Shown in pieces: positions 14,702-22,543 of a stretch of DNA of 26,114 bases. Each line of letters begins with the position of its first letter. The first letter of the stretch is position 1. A model generated the notes under the pieces. The model ran no database searches, was not told where the DNA came from, and saw nothing but the letters and a program-made list of their open reading frames with translations. A program made the translations under genes and the position numbers. Source of the stretch: Halobacteriales archaeon QS_5_70_15 (lineage in GTDB: Archaea; Halobacteriota; Halobacteria; Halobacteriales; Haloarculaceae); the NCBI GenBank assembly GCA_003022005.1, contig PXRQ01000030.1, forward strand, positions 1 to 26,114, written 5' to 3'.

Positions 14702-16585
14702 TTACCGACGGTAGCCGGCGAGCGACTCGAACACGTCCCCGCCGTTCGCGATGGCCTCGGCGAGCGCCTCGACGCCGCGCTTTTCGACCCGTTCGGGGTT
14801 GCCGAGCACCCGGACGGTCTCCTCGCCGAGCGGGACGAACTCGGCGTCGAGCGCGTCCGCGGTGGCCCGCAGGCCGAGTCCCGCGTCGGCCTTTCCCACC
14901 AGGACTCGTCTCGCGGGCGACTCGTGGGCGCGGACGCCCGCGTCGAAGCCGTCGATGGCCTCGACGAGGTCGTGGCGCTCGACGCCGCGCTCGGCGGCCA
15001 GGTCCGCGACCGCGTTCCCGAGCGTCGTCCGCAGCCCGGAGTTCCAGGTGCGATTGACGAACCGCAGGTCCCGGTCGGCGAGGTCGGCGAGCCCCTCGAC
15101 CCCCTCGGGGTTCCCCGCCGGGACGACCAGGCCCCACTCGCGGGTCCAGGATCCGAGGTCCGCCGTGTCGAACCCGGGGTCGCCGGGTGCGGAGGTGACC
15201 GCGACGTCGGGGACGCCGTTGCGGAGCCGGCGGAGCCCCTCCCGGGAGCCCAGTGCGAGATACCGGGGTCGGTCGACACGGTCGAGCAGCCGCGAGAGCG
15301 CGGGGTCGTCCTCGCCGACGCCGAAGACCGTCGGCGCCCGCACGTCGGGGGAGAACAGCCGCACCTCGACGGCCTCGCCCGCCTCGAGGTACTCGGTGTC
15401 GGGGTGGACCTCGACGACGCCGTCGGCCTCGACCAGTGAGGTGGTCGCTCCCGACCCCTTGTCGACGGGGTAGACCAGCGTCTCGCCCGCTTCGTCTTCG
15501 AGCAGTCCCACCGGCATCAGCCGGAGCCGCCCCTCGGCGTAGCGCTCCTCGGCCGCCATCCGGCCCTCGACCGTGGCCGCTCGGGGCTCGGGCAGGCCCG
15601 CCGCCCGGCGGATCGCGGGCGCGACGAACGTGCGGAAGATGGTGAGTGCCGAGACCGGGTAGCCGGGGAGCCCGACGTACGCCGAGTCCCCGATCGTCCC
15701 GACGAGCATCGGCTTGCCCGGCTTGACCGCGACGCCGTGGAGCAGGAGTTCGCCCGAGTCCTCGATCACCCGGTAGATGACGTCCACTGCCGAGGCCGAG
15801 GTCGACCCCGAGGAGAGCACGAGGTCGCACTCGTCGGCGGCTTCGGTCAGTATCCGCTCCATCTCGTCGTAGTCGTCGCCGGCGTGGGGGTAGAGTTCGG
15901 CCGCGCCGCCGGCCTCTTCGACGCCCGTCGCGACGGCGTAGCTGTTCACGTCGTAGATCTGGCCGGCGTCGCTGTCCAGCTCCGCGCCCGGCCGGACGAG
16001 TTCGTCGCCGGTCGAGATGATCCCCACCGTCGGCCGCCCGCGGACGGGCACCTCGTCGACCCCGAGCGCCGACAGGAGACCCACCTCCCGCGCCGTGAGC
16101 TCCGTTCCGGGCCCGAGCGCGCGCTCGCCGGCCGCGACGTCCGCCCCCGCGAACATGATGCGGTCGCCCGGCGCGAGCGACGTGCGGACGAGCACGTCCT
16201 CGCCCTCGCGGTCGGTCCGCTCGACCATCACCACCGCGTCCGCGCCGGGTGGCACCACCGCCCCCGTCGATATCTCCGCGCAGGTGCCCGGCTCGACCGT
16301 CACGTCGGGCCGTTCGCCGGCGTGGACTACCCCGGCGAGTTCGAGCCGCGCGGGATCGGCCTCGTCGGCGCCGAACGTGTCCTCCGCACGGAGCGCGTAG
16401 CCGTCGACGCTCGCCCGGTCGAACCCGGGCACGTCGAGCTCGGCGTCGATCCGTTCGGCGAGCACCCGACCCCGGGCCTCCGAGAGGGGTACCGTCTCGG
16501 TTCCGGGGTCGAGGTCGAGCGACGCGATGGCCTCGTGTGCCTCCTCGGGCGGTGCGAGCTCGCGGAACTGCTTGCGGTCAGGCAT
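14702..16585 (-). CDS. moeA: molybdopterin molybdotransferase MoeA fused to a substrate-binding-like domain
   Basis: A 627-residue two-part protein. Residues 1 to about 400 are MoeA, which inserts molybdate into adenylylated molybdopterin: PGFDRASVDGYALRAEDT, GADAVVMVERT, GIISTGDELVRPG (188-200), SSGSTSASAVD (258-268, the catalytic GxSxGxxD region with relaxed glycines), KPGKPMLVG and GLPGYPVSAL. From about 410 a periplasmic-binding-protein-like domain follows (FGVGEDDPALSRLLDRV, LRRLRNGVPDVAV, WGLVVPAGNPEGVEGLADLADRDLRFVNR). This is the type often joined to MoeA in archaea and thought to bind molybdate or tungstate. There is no signal peptide, so the whole protein is cytoplasmic. It overlaps the upstream moeA by eight bases. 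Archaea commonly keep two MoeA copies, perhaps one each for Mo and W. Confidence 0.93.
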   Translation of the reverse strand: MPDRKQFRELAPPEEAHEAIASLDLDPGTETVPLSEARGRVLAERIDAELDVPGFDRASVDGYALRAEDTFGADEADPARLELAGVVHAGERPDVTVEPGTCAEISTGAVVPPGADAVVMVERTDREGEDVLVRTSLAPGDRIMFAGADVAAGERALGPGTELTAREVGLLSALGVDEVPVRGRPTVGIISTGDELVRPGAELDSDAGQIYDVNSYAVATGVEEAGGAAELYPHAGDDYDEMERILTEAADECDLVLSSGSTSASAVDVIYRVIEDSGELLLHGVAVKPGKPMLVGTIGDSAYVGLPGYPVSALTIFRTFVAPAIRRAAGLPEPRAATVEGRMAAEERYAEGRLRLMPVGLLEDEAGETLVYPVDKGSGATTSLVEADGVVEVHPDTEYLEAGEAVEVRLFSPDVRAPTVFGVGEDDPALSRLLDRVDRPRYLALGSREGLRRLRNGVPDVAVTSAPGDPGFDTADLGSWTREWGLVVPAGNPEGVEGLADLADRDLRFVNRTWNSGLRTTLGNAVADLAAERGVERHDLVEAIDGFDAGVRAHESPARRVLVGKADAGLGLRATADALDAEFVPLGEETVRVLGNPERVEKRGVEALAEAIANGGDVFESLAGYRR

Positions 16586-17849
16586 AGTACTCCCAGTCCT
16601 CCACGTCCACCATCCGCCCTTCGTCGTACCCCTCGGTCCCCTCGGGGACGACCACCCAGCCGTCGGCGAGCGCGACCGAGGAGAGCACGCCCGACCCCGA
16701 CGCGCGCGTCGGCGCGGCGACCCGCTCGCCGTCCTCCGTGTCGAGCGAGACGCGCGCGAACGTCCGGACGCCGGGTTCGCTGGCGACCTTCCGCGACAGA
16801 CGGGCCTCGACGGTCGGCTGGTCCGGGAGTGGGTAGCCGCCGGCCCACTTCAGCACCGGCCGGAGGAACTGGACGGCGTTGACGATGCAGGCGACGGGAT
16901 ACCCCGGCAGCAGCAGCACGGGGGTCCCCTTCACGACCCCGAGCGCGGCCGGGTGCCCCGGCTTGAGCGCGACGCCGTGGACGAGGACCTCCCCCAGGTC
17001 CGAGACCACGTCCGGGACGAGGTCACGCTCCCCGACCGACGAGCCGCCGGTGGTGACGACGACGTCCTTCGTCAGGTCGCGCTCGATGGCCGCCCGGAGC
17101 GCCGACTCCTCGTCGGTGACGACGTTCCGGTAGGTCGCGGCCCCGCCCCACCGCTCGACGTAGCGCGAGACGGTCAGCCCGTTCGTCTCGACCACCTCGC
17201 CGGGTTCGGGGTCGCCCTGGACCAGTTCCTCGCCCGTCGGTATCACGCCGGCAGTCGGGCGCTCGTAGACGGCCACCTCCCGGATGCCGGTGGCCTTGAG
17301 CAGGCCCAGGTCGGACGGGCGGAGCCGGTGGCCCGGCTCGAACAGCGGCTGGTCGGCGGCGACGTCCTCGCCGGGCGGGGCGACGTTCTCGCCGCCGGCG
17401 ACGGCGTCGAACACCTCGACCTCCTCGCCGAACCGGTCGCTCACGGTTTCACCGTTCGCGCTGTCCGTCTCGCTTCGCGGGACGCGGTCGGTGTGCTCGA
17501 TCATCACGACCGCGTCGGCGCCCTCCGGGAGTTCGCTCCCTGTGTGGACCCGGACGGCTTCGTTCGGTCCGACGGGCCCATCGTCCCCGGCCTCGCGGAG
17601 CACCGCCGGCGAGCGGTCGCCCGCGCCGAACGTGTCCTCGGCCCGGACCGCCCACCCGTCCATCGCCGCCCGGGCGTAGTGGGGTACGTCCCGCACCGCG
17701 GTCACCGGCTCCGCGAGCGCGCGCCCCTCCGCGACCCGCAACGGGACGCGGTCGGTGCGCCCGTGTGGCGACACCGCGTCGCGGAGCCGCGCCCGGGCGT
17801 CGTCGACGCGGGTCACCTGCTTGAAGCCGCTCTCTGAGACGTCCGTCAT
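16578..17849 (-). CDS. moeA: molybdopterin molybdotransferase MoeA (second copy, no binding domain)
   Basis: A 423-residue stand-alone MoeA. Conserved blocks are PHYARAAMDGWAVRAEDTFGA, ELPEGADAVVMIEHTD, GENVAPPGEDV, AGVIPTGEELVQ, VVVTTGGSSVGERDLV (complete GGSSxGxxD), VLVHGVALKPGHPAALG and LLLPGYPVACIV, with a normal domain IV at the end. The start ATG at 17849 has TATA-like AAAAACG (17874-17881) about 27 bases before it. The open frame upstream to 18089 is unrelated. It is the first gene of a two-gene operon with the fused moeA. Compared with the partner its catalytic motif is closer to the standard, so it may be the main Mo or W insertase. Confidence 0.95.
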   Translation of the reverse strand: MTDVSESGFKQVTRVDDARARLRDAVSPHGRTDRVPLRVAEGRALAEPVTAVRDVPHYARAAMDGWAVRAEDTFGAGDRSPAVLREAGDDGPVGPNEAVRVHTGSELPEGADAVVMIEHTDRVPRSETDSANGETVSDRFGEEVEVFDAVAGGENVAPPGEDVAADQPLFEPGHRLRPSDLGLLKATGIREVAVYERPTAGVIPTGEELVQGDPEPGEVVETNGLTVSRYVERWGGAATYRNVVTDEESALRAAIERDLTKDVVVTTGGSSVGERDLVPDVVSDLGEVLVHGVALKPGHPAALGVVKGTPVLLLPGYPVACIVNAVQFLRPVLKWAGGYPLPDQPTVEARLSRKVASEPGVRTFARVSLDTEDGERVAAPTRASGSGVLSSVALADGWVVVPEGTEGYDEGRMVDVEDWEYYA

Positions 17850-18090
17850 ACCCGCACCTCGGGGACGGGACGGCAAAAACGGGCGGGGTCGGGGGCTGCC
17901 GGATGCACGGTGGTCGGTAGGCGCGGCGGGTCCGTATCGATCCTCCGGACGTGCGGTAGGGTGGGACGGCGCGCGTTCGAGCACGTATCCCACGAGGGAC
18001 GTCCGACGGGAGATCACAGCTGGTGTCGCGGTGTGGGGGAGTCCGTACCCCGGGCGGGTCCCGATAGCAGTGATGAGTCCGAGCAACACG

Positions 18091-18774
18091 GTGGAGGACT
18101 ACGGTAGCGAGTGGGGACTGCGAGACGGTTGCGAGGGGCGTCTGGATCCACCGACAGCCGTGCTTTTCGAAGTGGACGTCGGCCCGCCAGTCCCGAAGTC
18201 GGGCGACCGGGCCGACGCTGCTTCGACCGTGTTCCAACAGCAGGACCCGTCCGCCCGGTACACGGACCCGCCCTATCTCCGAGAGCGCCTCGACCGGATC
18301 GGGGAACGTACAGGTCGACAGCGACGAGATGACCGTCTCGAAGCTGTCGGCGGCAAACGCCAGCTCTTGGGCGTCCAGCTCGTGGAGCGTGACGTCCCGC
18401 GGGCGGGCAGCGAGATGCCGTTCGGCCTTGGCCAGCATCTCGGGGCTGACGTCGATGCCGACGTACTCGCTCTCCTCGGGGAGGTATCGGGCGTTCGTCC
18501 CGACGCCGCGGGCGACATCGAGGACGCGGCCGCGCGCGCCGGCGACCAGCCGCTGTCGGTACCGGCCCGTGAACAGGCGGTTCAGCCGGTTCGTCCGGTC
18601 GATCGTCCCGAACCGGTCGCAGGAGGTCTCCCGCACGTCGGCGACCGGCTGCGGCGGGTGGTCGGCCAGTACGCGCGCATCGACGTTCGACGAGCTATCC
18701 TCCGGTGATGCGACCAGCGACGCGGCCTCGTCGATGGCGGTCTTGGCCGTCGTCCGTCCCGCTGCGCACGGCAC
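18091..18774 (-). pseudogene. class I SAM-dependent methyltransferase with lost C-terminus
   Basis: Reads as a haloarchaeal UbiE/type-11 methyltransferase: DRFGTIDRTNRLNRLFTGRYRQRL, motif I GRVLDVARGVGTNARYL (cofactor glycine loop), YVGIDVSPEMLAKAE (motif II acidic residue), LDAQELAFAADSFETVISS (motif IV) and PGGRVLLLEHGRSS. The usual FEKHGCRW segment is present, but the frame then runs without a family-like ending. It stays open into moeA out of frame until 17449. A frame change or 3' deletion near 18090-18130 is likely. The start is uncertain; GTG 18774 is the outermost sensible choice, with TTTAATA on the plus strand (18808-18814) as a TATA box. Substrate is unknown. Confidence 0.6.
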
Positions 18775-18910
18775 ACCGAGAGGGTGACGCCCAGAACAGG
18801 GAGCGTGTTTAATACGATAGCGTCTGGAACCGATGGCACACTCCGGACGGGGACGGACCCTCCGTCCGTTAGTAAAGACGTCCGAGCGCTACGATAGCTG
18901 CGGGAGCTCG

Positions 18911-18990
18911 TGCGGTCGGTTGTAGTCTTTTACCGGCGATACCCGGTCCCGCCCGGATGATCAACGGCAAATCGGTACGCAGGACCGTAT
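18911..18990. repeat. palindromic element, copy 1, upstream of the sulfatase gene
   Basis: An imperfect palindrome of about 80 bases whose left arm contains GTAGTCTTTTACCGG followed by CGATACCCG. Its right arm ends ACGCAGGACCGTATCA. A second copy with the same left-arm core and a matching right end lies at 20536-20616, in the same direction. The two copies bracket the sulfatase gene with nothing else between them. This copy lies 136 bases before the sulfatase start and 137 bases beyond the methyltransferase start. Confidence 0.7.
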
Positions 18991-19125
18991 CACGGGCCGG
19001 ATCGACACGTTCTACCCCTCGTATCCCCGCGGGACAGTCGGGACGACGAGCGACTGGCTCCGACGGTCCGATCGTACCGAACGGGAACGCATTTAGCCCG
19101 GCCCGATGACCCCTCCGCTACCCGA

Positions 19126-20475
19126 ATGTCTTCCCCCACCGACGAGCCGCGGAACGTCGTCCTGGTCTCGCTCGAGAGCGTCCGCGCGGACCACTGCGGC
19201 TACGTCGGCTACGACCGGAACACGACGCCGAACCTCGATCGCATGGCCGAGGCGGGGGTGGGGTACCACGAGGCCGTGACGGCCGGCGGGTCGACCCCAG
19301 CGTCGATGACGGCCGTCCACACCGGGGAGTACCCGCTGACCGATCCGAAGGACACCGATCCGGGGAGCTGGCGGGCCGAACTCGGGGCGAAACGGACCGT
19401 CGCGTCCGCCCTCTCCGATGCCGGTTACCGGACCGGCGCGTTCGTCCCGAACGCCTTCGTCTCGAGCTACTTCGGCTTCGGCCGGGGGTTCGAGGACTAC
19501 CACGACTTCCTCCCCGAAGACGAGGCGGTCCGGATGGCCGGGTCGAAGATCGACCCCGGAGCCACGCTCGGCGAACAGGCCCGGACCCTCGTCGGCAACG
19601 CGAGGCAGGTGCTCGAGGGGCAGACCCCGTTCCACAAGCGCCTGTGCTGGGAGGAGTACTGCGACGACGTCCTCGAGTGGGTCGAGCGCGACGACGACCG
19701 GCCGTTCTTCCTCTGGGTGTTCCCCGAGGAGACCCACACGCCGTACATCCCGCCCGCCGCCCGGCGCGACCTCCCGACGACCGCCTCGTATCTCCTCCGG
19801 AACGCCGTCTTCCTGAAGAAGCTCTGGGTCGACCAGCGCTCCTCGTGCTCGCTCACCGAGCGCCAGCGCGAGCGACTGATCGCACAGTACGACGACCTCC
19901 TCCGGTACGTCGACGGGTTCCTCGGCCGACTGCGCGAGGACCTGACCGAGTACGACCCCGTGTTCGTCGTCCACGGCGACCACGGCGACGGCTTCGGCGA
20001 ACACGGCTTCTACGAACACCCGCAGTCGCTCTACGAGGAACTTATCCACGTCCCGCTAGTCGTCCACGACGCTGCGGACGGGGGGGACGCGGTCGGCGCT
20101 TCGGTGGGAAAAAGGCGGTCGAACCCCGTGAGCCTCCGGTCACTGCCCGCCACCCTCGAATCGATCGCGGGCGTCGAGCGGACGTTCGACGGGCCGTCGG
20201 TCCTCGAAGCCCAAGCGCCGTACGTGGTCGCCAAGGTGACCGAGGGCGACCGACGGAAGGTCGCCGTCAGGGGCACCCGGTGGAAGTACCTCTCGCGGGA
20301 GCGGGACGGCGGCGCGCTGTTCGACCTCGAGGCCGACCCGACCGAACAGGTCGACCGGAGCGAGGAGTATCCCGAGTTGGCGACCGGACTCGCCAGGGTC
20401 GCACGCCGACACCGGAACGCCGACCGGGAACGGCTCGTCGTCCGGTCGCATCTCGGGGAACTCACCGGGGTCTGA
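19126..20475 (+). CDS. sulfatase/alkaline-phosphatase superfamily hydrolase
   Basis: A 449-residue cytoplasmic-type member of the sulfatase superfamily. The N-terminal block VVLVSLESVRADHCGYVGYDRNTTPNLDRMA is typical, though the first metal ligand pair reads ES rather than DD or DT. The nucleophile region is GGSTPASMTAVHTGEYP (54-70). It lacks the Cys/Ser-x-Pro-x-Arg sulfatase signature needed for formylglycine; S56 or T57 would have to serve directly. The second metal site FVVHGDHGDGFGEHGFYEH (about 280-298) is intact. The C-terminus KVAVRGTRWKYLS plus LFDLEADPTEQVDR is the usual family ending. No signal peptide is seen. It stands alone between two palindromic elements and next to glycosyltransferases. 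It may remove sulfate or phosphate groups from surface sugars, or transfer phospho-groups. A TTTAGCC box precedes ATG 19126 by about 30 bases. Confidence 0.87.
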   Translation: MSSPTDEPRNVVLVSLESVRADHCGYVGYDRNTTPNLDRMAEAGVGYHEAVTAGGSTPASMTAVHTGEYPLTDPKDTDPGSWRAELGAKRTVASALSDAGYRTGAFVPNAFVSSYFGFGRGFEDYHDFLPEDEAVRMAGSKIDPGATLGEQARTLVGNARQVLEGQTPFHKRLCWEEYCDDVLEWVERDDDRPFFLWVFPEETHTPYIPPAARRDLPTTASYLLRNAVFLKKLWVDQRSSCSLTERQRERLIAQYDDLLRYVDGFLGRLREDLTEYDPVFVVHGDHGDGFGEHGFYEHPQSLYEELIHVPLVVHDAADGGDAVGASVGKRRSNPVSLRSLPATLESIAGVERTFDGPSVLEAQAPYVVAKVTEGDRRKVAVRGTRWKYLSRERDGGALFDLEADPTEQVDRSEEYPELATGLARVARRHRNADRERLVVRSHLGELTGV

Positions 20476-20535
20476 CCTGCGAAAGAGAATCGGAACCCGA
20501 CGGGACGAGGGACCCCGTGACCGACCGCGGGACTC

Positions 20536-20616
20536 ATACGGTCGTGCGTAGTCTTTTACCGTCGATACCCGAGTCTGCCCGGGTTATCGCCGGTAAAGCG
20601 TTACGCACGGCCGTAT
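20536..20616. repeat. palindromic element, copy 2, between sulfatase and glycosyltransferase ends
   Basis: A long inverted repeat: left arm ATACGGTCGTGCGTAGTC to ATACCCG (20536-20571), right arm CGGGTTATCGCCGGTAAAG to GGCCGTAT (20580-20616), loop about eight bases. The arms match at most positions with three or four small gaps or mismatches. It sits between convergent 3' ends and its last base touches the stop codon of the glycosyltransferase gene. It shares its core with copy 1 at 18911-18990. It could be a bidirectional terminator, a protein-binding site or a mobile palindromic repeat. Confidence 0.75.
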
Positions 20617-21506
20617 CAGGAGAGGAACTCCGCGAGTGTTCGCAGGTCGAGCTGTGTCGAGAGCCGCTCGGCCCTTGACGGGACGCTCGCGTCGAACGCG
20701 AACGGCTCGTCCGCCTCGAACGCGAGCATCCGTGACGTCGCGGCGAGTCGCGTCCACAGGACCCGGGCGACGTCACCGAACCGACGTGCCGTCGGGACTG
20801 GCTCCGGACCGCCGTAGGCCCGCCGGACGCGTGCGCTCTCCTCGGCGTGTGCGTCGTCTCCCGCCGTCCGCTTGTTCTCCGGGTACATCCGATTACCGGC
20901 GACGAGGTACGGCACGTGCTCGAAGCGGTACCGCCGGCCGAGGTAGAGCCAGTACTCGAGGTCCATGCTGTAGTCGAGGTCGGTGTCCAGTCCCCTGTCG
21001 GCGACGACGTGGTCCCGGAAGAACGTCGCTGGCTGCGGGATGGAGTAGCTCCGCCGGAGGCGGTCGTAGTCCCAGTCGAGGGCGCGACGGACTCGCCGTA
21101 TCTCGCCGTCACGACCGATCTCGACGTGGTCGCCGTAGAGCACGTCGACCTCCGGCCGGGCCTCAAGCGCCTCGACCATCCGCTCGACCGTATCGCGGTA
21201 GAAGTAGACGTCGTCGGAGTTGAGCCACCCGACGATCTCCCCGGAAGCCCGTTCGAACCCCTTGTTGATGCCGTGGCTCTGTCCCTCGTCAGGTTCGGAG
21301 GTCCACTCGAGCGTATAGCCGGGGACGTCCGCGGTCTCGGTTTCAAACTGTTCGAGGATATTGACAGTCTCGTCGTCCGAACCACCATCGAGGATCAGGT
21401 GCTCAATCGCCGGATAGGTCTGCTTTCGGACGGAGCGAAGGGTGTCCTCTATGAAATCCGCCTGATTGTAGGACGGTGTGATAATCGAGATACTATTTAT
21501 ATTCAT
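20616..21506 (-). CDS. GT2-family glycosyltransferase (GC-rich copy)
   Basis: A 296-residue inverting glycosyltransferase with a GT-A fold. SISIITPSYNQADFIEDTLRS is the nucleotide-binding strand; EHLILDGGSDDETV follows. GWLNSDDVYFYRDTV (94-108) holds the metal-binding acidic pair, and DLEYWLYLGRRYRFEHVPYLVAGNRMY is the acceptor-side region seen in this GT2 subgroup. No transmembrane helix is present, so it is cytoplasmic or peripheral and probably adds one sugar to a lipid-linked or polysaccharide chain. It is the third gene of a minus-strand series (22544, 21634, 20616), all pointing left. It is clearly related to the next gene (same SIITPSYNQA(D/E), NKGF and GWLNSDDVY motifs) but has GC-rich haloarchaeal codon use, so the two differ in origin. 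Confidence 0.92.
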   Translation of the reverse strand: MNINSISIITPSYNQADFIEDTLRSVRKQTYPAIEHLILDGGSDDETVNILEQFETETADVPGYTLEWTSEPDEGQSHGINKGFERASGEIVGWLNSDDVYFYRDTVERMVEALEARPEVDVLYGDHVEIGRDGEIRRVRRALDWDYDRLRRSYSIPQPATFFRDHVVADRGLDTDLDYSMDLEYWLYLGRRYRFEHVPYLVAGNRMYPENKRTAGDDAHAEESARVRRAYGGPEPVPTARRFGDVARVLWTRLAATSRMLAFEADEPFAFDASVPSRAERLSTQLDLRTLAEFLS

Positions 21507-21633
21507 CCTTGACCTATCCCTCCAACCATCCTTTTGTGGTAAATGTATGAATATTTATAATCCCTTCATCAATATAAATGGACTGAAACTCATTCAACAT
21601 AGGAGGTACCTAAGAGTATATTAACAACCGCAA

Positions 21634-22479
21634 TCATACACCTGATACTTGTTTCAGTGATATATATGAGATTGCGCTGGAAATGAAATCCAGCGCAGCC
21701 TCAACAGGCTCGGCAATCTTGTCAGGAAGTAAGTTTGAAAAAGTATAAATCCCGCAGTAAACACATAATAGTTGGTATTGCCAGCTGTTTTTACCGAGAT
21801 ATCGGCCAGTTATATCCCTCAGTTCCTCGGCACGTTCTAAGCCTCCTTCAGTCGTCTTGTTATTGCCTTGCCAACGATATCCAGTCAAAAAGTCAGGTAT
21901 AGGAACAAGATTGTACTTGTCAGTAGCGCGAATGAAGAAATCCCAATCAAATGTATATTTGAGAGAATCATCAATCCCGATTTCTTTCCAGACATAATCA
22001 CGCCAAAAAGTTGCCGGTTGAAGGACTGATGCCACGTGTTTTAAATCAGAATGTGACAATTTGTGATCACGACGCTTGATTGGATGATCCCACTTGCCAT
22101 TTTCTTTCAATCTGACCCCACGACCACTCACCATATCCGCTTCCGGATAGTTGATCAATGTATCAACAGATTTTGAAACAGCAGATTTTGTCAAATAAAC
22201 ATCATCTGAGTTCAACCAGCCCAATACATCACCACTCGTCTTTTTAAAACCTTTATTTATTGCATGCGCCTGTCCTCTATCAGGTTGTGATACCCATTTC
22301 ATATTATACTCTTCCTGATAATTTTTTAGTATTTTTATGGTCCCATCGGTGGATCCACCATCCATGATTATATGTTCAATTTTTTCATAATTCTGAGATT
22401 TGATTGAGTTTATAGTCTCTTCTATATATTCTGCTTGATTGTATGATGGAGTAATGATAGAAACAGTTAAATCAGGCAT
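21634..22479 (-). CDS. GT2-family glycosyltransferase (AT-rich, probably acquired)
   Basis: A 281-residue GT2 enzyme with LTVSIITPSYNQAEYIEET, EHIIMDGGSTDGTIKIL, QAHAINKGFKKTSGDVLGWLNSDDVYL (acidic pair at about 91-93) and FDWDFFIRATDKYNLVPIPDFLTGYRW. The C-terminus has a short amphipathic or hydrophobic helix (ALDFISSAISYISL). The protein is Lys/Ile/Asn-rich and lacks the acidic bias of its neighbours. A clear Shine-Dalgarno GGAGGTG lies nine bases before the ATG (22488-22494), unlike the leaderless starts elsewhere in the window. That again points to foreign origin. It lies between a GT42-like gene and the GC-rich GT2 paralogue and probably acts in the same surface-glycan pathway. Confidence 0.92.
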   Translation of the reverse strand: MPDLTVSIITPSYNQAEYIEETINSIKSQNYEKIEHIIMDGGSTDGTIKILKNYQEEYNMKWVSQPDRGQAHAINKGFKKTSGDVLGWLNSDDVYLTKSAVSKSVDTLINYPEADMVSGRGVRLKENGKWDHPIKRRDHKLSHSDLKHVASVLQPATFWRDYVWKEIGIDDSLKYTFDWDFFIRATDKYNLVPIPDFLTGYRWQGNNKTTEGGLERAEELRDITGRYLGKNSWQYQLLCVYCGIYTFSNLLPDKIAEPVEAALDFISSAISYISLKQVSGV

Positions 22480-22487
22480 TAAAAAGA

Positions 22488-22494
22488 CACCTCC
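22488..22494 (-). promoter_or_regulatory. strong Shine-Dalgarno before the AT-rich glycosyltransferase
   Basis: Minus-strand GGAGGTG, nine bases from the ATG at 22479, a near-complete complement of the 16S 3' end. It fixes the start and contrasts with the leaderless pattern of the other archaeal genes here. Confidence 0.7.
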
Positions 22495-22543
22495 GAGGTA
22501 TGATACAAATTATCAAACGTTTCATGTACCTTGATTAACTTTA

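Noticed and set aside
17850..18089. N-terminal extension of moeA to 18089
   Set aside because: No conservation, and the ATG at 17849 has a promoter box at the right distance.
17449..18090. Run-on of the methyltransferase frame into moeA
   Set aside because: The residues are not family-like and moeA in another frame is certain; this is a lost stop, not coding sequence.
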